A stretch of DNA of 64,000 nt from Struthio camelus (Eukaryota; Chordata; Aves; Struthioniformes; Struthionidae): positions 69,706,911 through 69,770,910 of the forward strand of contig NC_090942.1 in the NCBI RefSeq assembly GCF_040807025.1, given 5' to 3'. Below, in pieces: positions 59,029-64,000 of this stretch. The first letter of the stretch is position 1, and each line of letters starts with the position of its first letter. Both the position numbers and the translations under genes were made by a program. Under the pieces are notes generated by a model that did not search any database, was not told the DNA's origin, and was given only the letters and a program-made list of their open reading frames with translations.

Positions 59029-60664
59029 CATTCTGATCCCAACACACATACACAGACTCCCGCTCCATACATCCAGGCACCCCATCTGTGCATGGAGAAC
59101 CACATGTGCACAAACTGATCTGCCCTGTGCATGCAGCCATGAACACATTTAGCCACTCTAACTTGTTTTTATTATGATAGTGCATAGCACCTTCTGGTTC
59201 AGAGAAAATTCATGAACCCTGCCACTGAGGAGCTAACAAAAACATCTTGGCCATAGTGCAGAGCTAGTGGGAAGGAGCAGAAGAGGATAGAGAAAGGCAA
59301 TTTTATTAAGGTTATAGCATGAGTCAGCAAAGATGAGTACAGAGCATGACAAAAGGTGTGTTTTTGTTATCTATTTTATGTTTTCTATGATAAATGGAGA
59401 GGGTGAATGATACAAAGCCTCCATCTGCAAGTGTTAGAAGGGCAGAGAGCAAAAGTGGGTCATCAGGAAAGACATAAAGGAGAACGTGGCTCACCAGCCT
59501 AAGTAGTGCAAGCCATGCTGAGAGGTGGTGTGGCCTAAGGGGGAAGTGGGGGCGGAAGAAAACAAACAGCCTGAGAGATGGCTGGCGTTGCTGGCAGAGG
59601 GGCAAGCATGGTGCATGGAGTAGGACAATGTGGCTGGGGTGACTGCAGAAAGGGGGCACAATTCTGGAGGGTCTTGAGGTGAGGGCAAAAATCTGGACCA
59701 CAGCGTGGCACAGGAAGGAGAGCCCACATGACGTGGCACACAGCACGGCGCACATACGCCCACCTCACAACCACTACTATGTTCACCACCATCCGCAGCT
59801 GCACATGAGCGTGCCCATACACGCAGCTGCACATATTGCCACTGTCATGTAGGTTAATTTTCCCCAAGCAGATTTTAAAGCCCTCAGATTGCAGTGCCTC
59901 ATATTAGTCTCAGCTCTTTTCAACCTGACAGGAAAAAAATAAAAGTGAGAGCGGAAAAAAAAAAAGGAAAGGAACCTAACATAAGGACTCACTTTATATC
60001 ACTGGAAGTGGGATAAAATGCTGTCGCCAGGGGAGAGCGCACATTGCCATGGTAACTGCTCTAACCTGTCACAGTGGGTATTCCTGGGCTAGGAAGATGA
60101 CACCAGAGGTCGTGCATCTACAATGCCTGTGGATGGTGTGATCCTCACCGTTAGGAAACAAGCTGGTAGCAAGTCCAGCTTTGCAGGGTGTTTCACTAGT
60201 AACCTGTGTGACAGGCCGGCATGCACTACAGGTGGATCCTGCCAGGGCATGGCACTCTTCTCTCTGCTCCAGCCGAACCCTGATGCCTTTGGATGTCTCG
60301 CAGAGCTCCTGCTCAGTGCTGCTGGATCCCTGTGGAAGTGATTCACGCTGGCTCTTTACCCCCTTCTGGTCCCAGCTGGGTTGTTGTACTAACGTACTAA
60401 CCCATGGGAACACAACGCCAAGTCTTTAATCTGAGCTTAGAGTGGCACAGTCCCTCCTGACCTGCCCAGGACCACCAGAGGCAAAGAGACAGGACTGTTT
60501 TCTCATGACTTTCCTTTGATACAAGGACGCAGCAGACAAAGGAGGATGTTCTTCAGGAAGCAGAAGACCATGTTGCCCTGGAAGAAGGACTGGGAGAAGC
60601 AGTCCGCCCACGAGTGTGTGCGCACACCCTTTAACTCCCCCCCTGCCCCACATGCTGCGTGTCA

Positions 60665-60703
60665 GGAGGAGGAAGAGGAGGAGGAGGAGGAGGAGGCGGC
60701 GGC
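60665..60703. repeat. (GAG)n/(GCG) trinucleotide repeat
   Basis: An imperfect GGA/GAG run ending in GGCGGC. Confidence 0.9.
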
Positions 60704-61067
60704 AGGGGGCTGGCGAGATGTGAGGAGAAAAGACTCTCCCCCCCATGCACTGTATAGCGACTCAAACCATCCCATCTGCTGCAACCGTAGTCCATTCTGA
60801 AGGGCAGAACTGGTACACTGCAGACTCCTTATGTGTATTACTGCTGCTCCACATTCCCAGCAAGCCAGGACTAGACTAACTGCTGGATCCAAACGTCTCT
60901 CCAACCCCCCTCTCAGGGGAACTTCTCTCTTTACCATACTGGACTCCGCAATCATACTTGAAATGGGACTTGAGTCAGAGCAGTATATTTATAGATATAT
61001 ATTTTACTTGCATCAAATAATGGTGAAACATTGCACAAAACAATTGGGGTGTGGGGGTGGGGGCGTG

Positions 61068-61070
<3 letters not shown>

Positions 61071-61108
<38 letters not shown>

Positions 61109-61131
61109 AGAGAGAGAGAGAGAGGGAGAGA
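61071..61131. repeat. Compound (TG)n(GA)n microsatellite
   Basis: About 17 TG units, a short GCG break, then about 10 GA units with one interruption. Confidence 0.97.
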
Positions 61132-62518
61132 ATAAGAATGTTTTTAAGGGGATAGACTAGAGGTAAAATAAATGGGAGGGAGGCATGGGAGGATGTGAGG
61201 GGGAAATTCCCCTTTCCCTGCACCTCCCCTGTGACCTGCTCTTGCCCTGACAATTTTTCTTTGTTGCTAATAATATTTTCCACATCCTGTGTTGTGGGGC
61301 TGATGATGACCGTGCCCATCCTTTCCTCTTTGTTTTCAGTTATAAGGCAGAAAGTCTGGATTCATCTCAACCCTAGACAAGGGACTGCTATGTTTAGAAA
61401 CTCAACCAGGAAAGGAGAAGACAGGAAAAGGGAGAAAAGAGAGCTGCTGAGAAACATGAAGGCTGGATGCTACGGGGAGTCCCACTGGAAAGCAAATCCT
61501 GTACTTTGAAGGACAAAGCGCTGTCCTCTTTCATGCAGAGCAGAGTAACAGGGTTCACTGGGAAATGCCCTCTTTATACCACTGCTTGCAAACAGGCTTT
61601 TTCTCTGCTCCCGAGCACACCTAGAAAGCAGGCTGCGCTAGTGGGACTAAACTTTTGCACTGTCAGCAGGCACCTCTGGGGAGCATGGGATCCAACACGG
61701 TCAGAAGCGAAGCTCTCCTGCGAGATGCTGGATGTAGGAGAGCCAGTGCTCCTTGTATGCTCAGGAAAGGGGCTCCTCTGGCGTGTGAGGCGCGGGCGCT
61801 CCCACTCTCCCTGCAGGCACGGTTGGGCACGGGCGATGCCACTAAACGCACCCTTTGCTGCAGGCAGGAGCACCAACACCACCTGCATGTGTCTGCCCTC
61901 AGGAAACACTCTTCGGGGGCAGGCAGGCCCAACCAACATGCCCCGGTGATGTGGCCCTCAGGGGCAGGCAGGCCCACCAGAAATACCCATTCTGCTCCCC
62001 CCTCTCCCCCTCCCCACACACCCACCTGCGGTGCAGGCAGGCTCATTTCTTGCAGGGAACAGATGGCGCTTGTAATTTCTTTTTCTTTTTGTTACTGTTT
62101 TGAGGGAGAGCAACAAGATTTTCTAAAATGGTTGAATGGAGGTTTCTTTGGCATGAGACAGAAGATTTTTAAAGGTATATTATATTTCTGGCTTGTTGTT
62201 ACAGAAGAATAATAAAGAATGTATTTTCCTATGCTCCTCATTGTTTAAATGAGATCACTGATAGTAACCTCCCCTTTCCCCCGTCCCCTGCAAAAGCAAA
62301 TACTGCAAACACCGCAGCCAGCTAAAGGAAAAAGCCCCTGAACTTCCACATATGTGTACACTTGTCTGCGCACACTGTTTCAGCTTGGAATGAACACGCG
62401 CATATATACACACACATGCACCTTCAGAGCAAGTCCTCGGCAAGCACGTGTCTGTAGTCGGGTGAGGCTGTAGGACGAAGTACACAGTCACTCAAGGTGA
62501 GACGCCCAGATCTAGAAA

Positions 62519-62544
62519 CACACACACACACACACACACACACA
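62519..62544. repeat. (CA)n microsatellite
   Basis: Thirteen CA units. Confidence 0.95.
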
Positions 62545-62706
62545 GGCCTCCAGGGACAAAGCCTGACAAGGGCGATTGTGTAACAAGGATAAGATACTGT
62601 GGCAATCGGTTCATTACATAAAAGTCAAAAGGGCCAAATTAATCCCTCGTGTAAGAACGCGGAAGCCAGTGGAGTTATATTCAGGTCAAATTTGATTCCA
62701 AAAGCC

Positions 62707-62728
62707 TTTTTTTTTTTTTTTTTTTTTT
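62707..62728. repeat. Poly-T tract
   Basis: Twenty-two consecutive T bases, followed by AAATT. Confidence 0.95.
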
Positions 62729-63089
62729 AAATTAGAGCATAACGTTCAAGAAAATCTACTGTAACAAACAGTGAGCTATGGTTTCCTACATCTCCAGATT
62801 TCTGGCCATCCTGAGCAGGGTTATTTTAAAATGAATGAAAATTGCTAGCTAATCCTATTGCACCCCCAGCTACACAGGCTATCACCCCTAGAGATAAATG
62901 AGTCTCTCCACCAGCTGTTCACTAGCTAGGTCTATCACGCACAGCTAAGAAGTTTAAATTCCCCACTTTTCCAGAAAAGTGCTATACATATGCAATTCAT
63001 CACATACTCTTCCTGCGACAAAAAGCTGATTCTGAGGCATGTGGAATCTCCAAAGATGTTAAAACCACCACAAGCAAACCCTTGTGACA

Positions 63090-63190
63090 CCGTACTCACC
63101 CTGTTACACCCAGTCTGATCTTCAGGGAGAAACTGGGAGCAGAACCCAGGTACTCCTAATCTGATAACAACAGCTGAGGGATCTGTTCGG
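63090..63190 (-). mobile_element. Decayed SINE fragment, reverse orientation
   Basis: On the minus strand aggagtacctgggttctgct followed by cccagtttctccctgaagat resembles the B-box/body joint (cctgggttc...cccag). This explains a false exon-like stretch in the same place. Confidence 0.5.
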
Positions 63191-64000
63191 TTGAAAATGT
63201 ACTGCCATGACAGAATTGCCATTACTATTATTTAACAGTATGGTATCTATGACACACAGTTTAATCTCATTTTACCATCCAGGCACACAAATGCTACTAA
63301 GCAGTTCACGCAATACCAGAAATATAGAGCTGAAAAAAGCCAAGCCAACACAGTCATCCGATGACTCTTTAACTTTTTCTGTTCACAAATTACCTGGGAG
63401 CAGCCTGTGATTTTCTGCAACTTGATCATCTTTCATTTGCCAAATGTATTCACCATGTATACATATCTACTCACATACACATGTCATTCCATACATATAT
63501 ACATGTGTAATTATGTATATGTATATTTAATGCCTGTAAAATATATAAAATAGAATACCTCCTCAGTATATTGCTCATCAGCAGCCTGATGTGCAGGCTT
63601 GAAGTGTTTGCTAGCTCTGATTGGAAACACAGGTCAGAGGGTCAGTTTCCACCCTCTCATTAGATAAGGGCAAGTCCTAGCATAGGATTTCTGGGGACTG
63701 AAAATCCTACCCTCCAAGAAAATTGTATAACCTAGACAAAAGAATAAGCATTCCCTGATGAGTACAGTTACAGAACTGAGCACAAGTAAATAAAAATTTC
63801 CTTTGTCATTTTGGGAGCTCCCCACACCATTAACAGCTCTGAAAGATGGAGACAAGGCAGCATCCTCACAGCTTCTCTCCCTTTGGAAGGTAGGGTCGAA
63901 GAAACCAACAGGAGCTAGACCTCTACTTCCCACAGTGGCACTGTGCTCGAGCCAGGCAGAGGCCAGGCACCAGGAGCCAAGGAAAAAGCAAACACAATGC

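Larger units (their letters stand above)
58502..64000. other. Non-coding region right of LRTM2 (probable CACNA2D4 intron)
   Basis: Rich in simple repeats (CA, TG, GA, GAG, poly-T) with one decayed SINE near 63.1 kb. A plus-strand AATAAA at about 62207 may be an alternative LRTM2 end. The upstream CACNA2D4 exon expected next was not recognised here. Confidence 0.55.

Noticed and set aside
63093..63138. Minus-strand FLPEDQTGCNR with acceptor-like and donor-like flanks, resembling FLTPED of alpha2delta
   Set aside because: Similarity stops after a few residues, and the stretch fits a decayed SINE body in reverse orientation.

Overview
The window comes from a vertebrate nuclear genome, most likely a non-mammalian amniote. 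The genes are split into short exons with long introns. No Alu or L1 is visible. Simple repeats (TG/CA) are common, and decayed tRNA-derived SINE copies of a CORE-SINE/MIR-like type are scattered through introns. No avian-style CR1 3' end was recognised by eye. The SINE copies fit a crocodilian or turtle somewhat better than a bird, but this is an inference.

Two protein-coding genes are supported. On the minus strand the last 12 coding exons of a voltage-gated calcium channel alpha2delta-4 gene (CACNA2D4-like) run from 34040 down to the stop codon at 7958. Exon phases agree at every junction and together encode about 282 C-terminal residues. All junctions are GT-AG except the penultimate intron, which has U12-type AT-AC ends. 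The rest of the gene, including the VWA and cache regions, is not found; it should lie beyond 64000 or in exons I could not recognise.

On the plus strand LRTM2 (leucine-rich repeats and transmembrane domain 2) is complete: coding exons at 51529-51595, 55379-55969 and 57805-58259, 370 residues, with a poly(A) signal at 58496. Two candidate 5' untranslated exons end at 39001 and 50005. LRTM2 lies antisense in what should be one large CACNA2D4 intron, upstream of 34040. This is the same nested arrangement known in mammals, and it parallels LRTM1 within CACNA2D3.

Layout: 1-7957, intergenic DNA and probable 3' UTRs (CACNA2D4 from the right, possibly ADIPOR2 from the left by known synteny); 7958-34040, CACNA2D4 3' exons with introns, including two CpG-rich clusters at 26.2-27.5 kb; 34041-51433, host intron with the LRTM2 5' region; 51434-58501, LRTM2; 58502-64000, non-coding DNA rich in simple repeats. 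No bacterial-type operon, CRISPR array or intact mobile element was seen.
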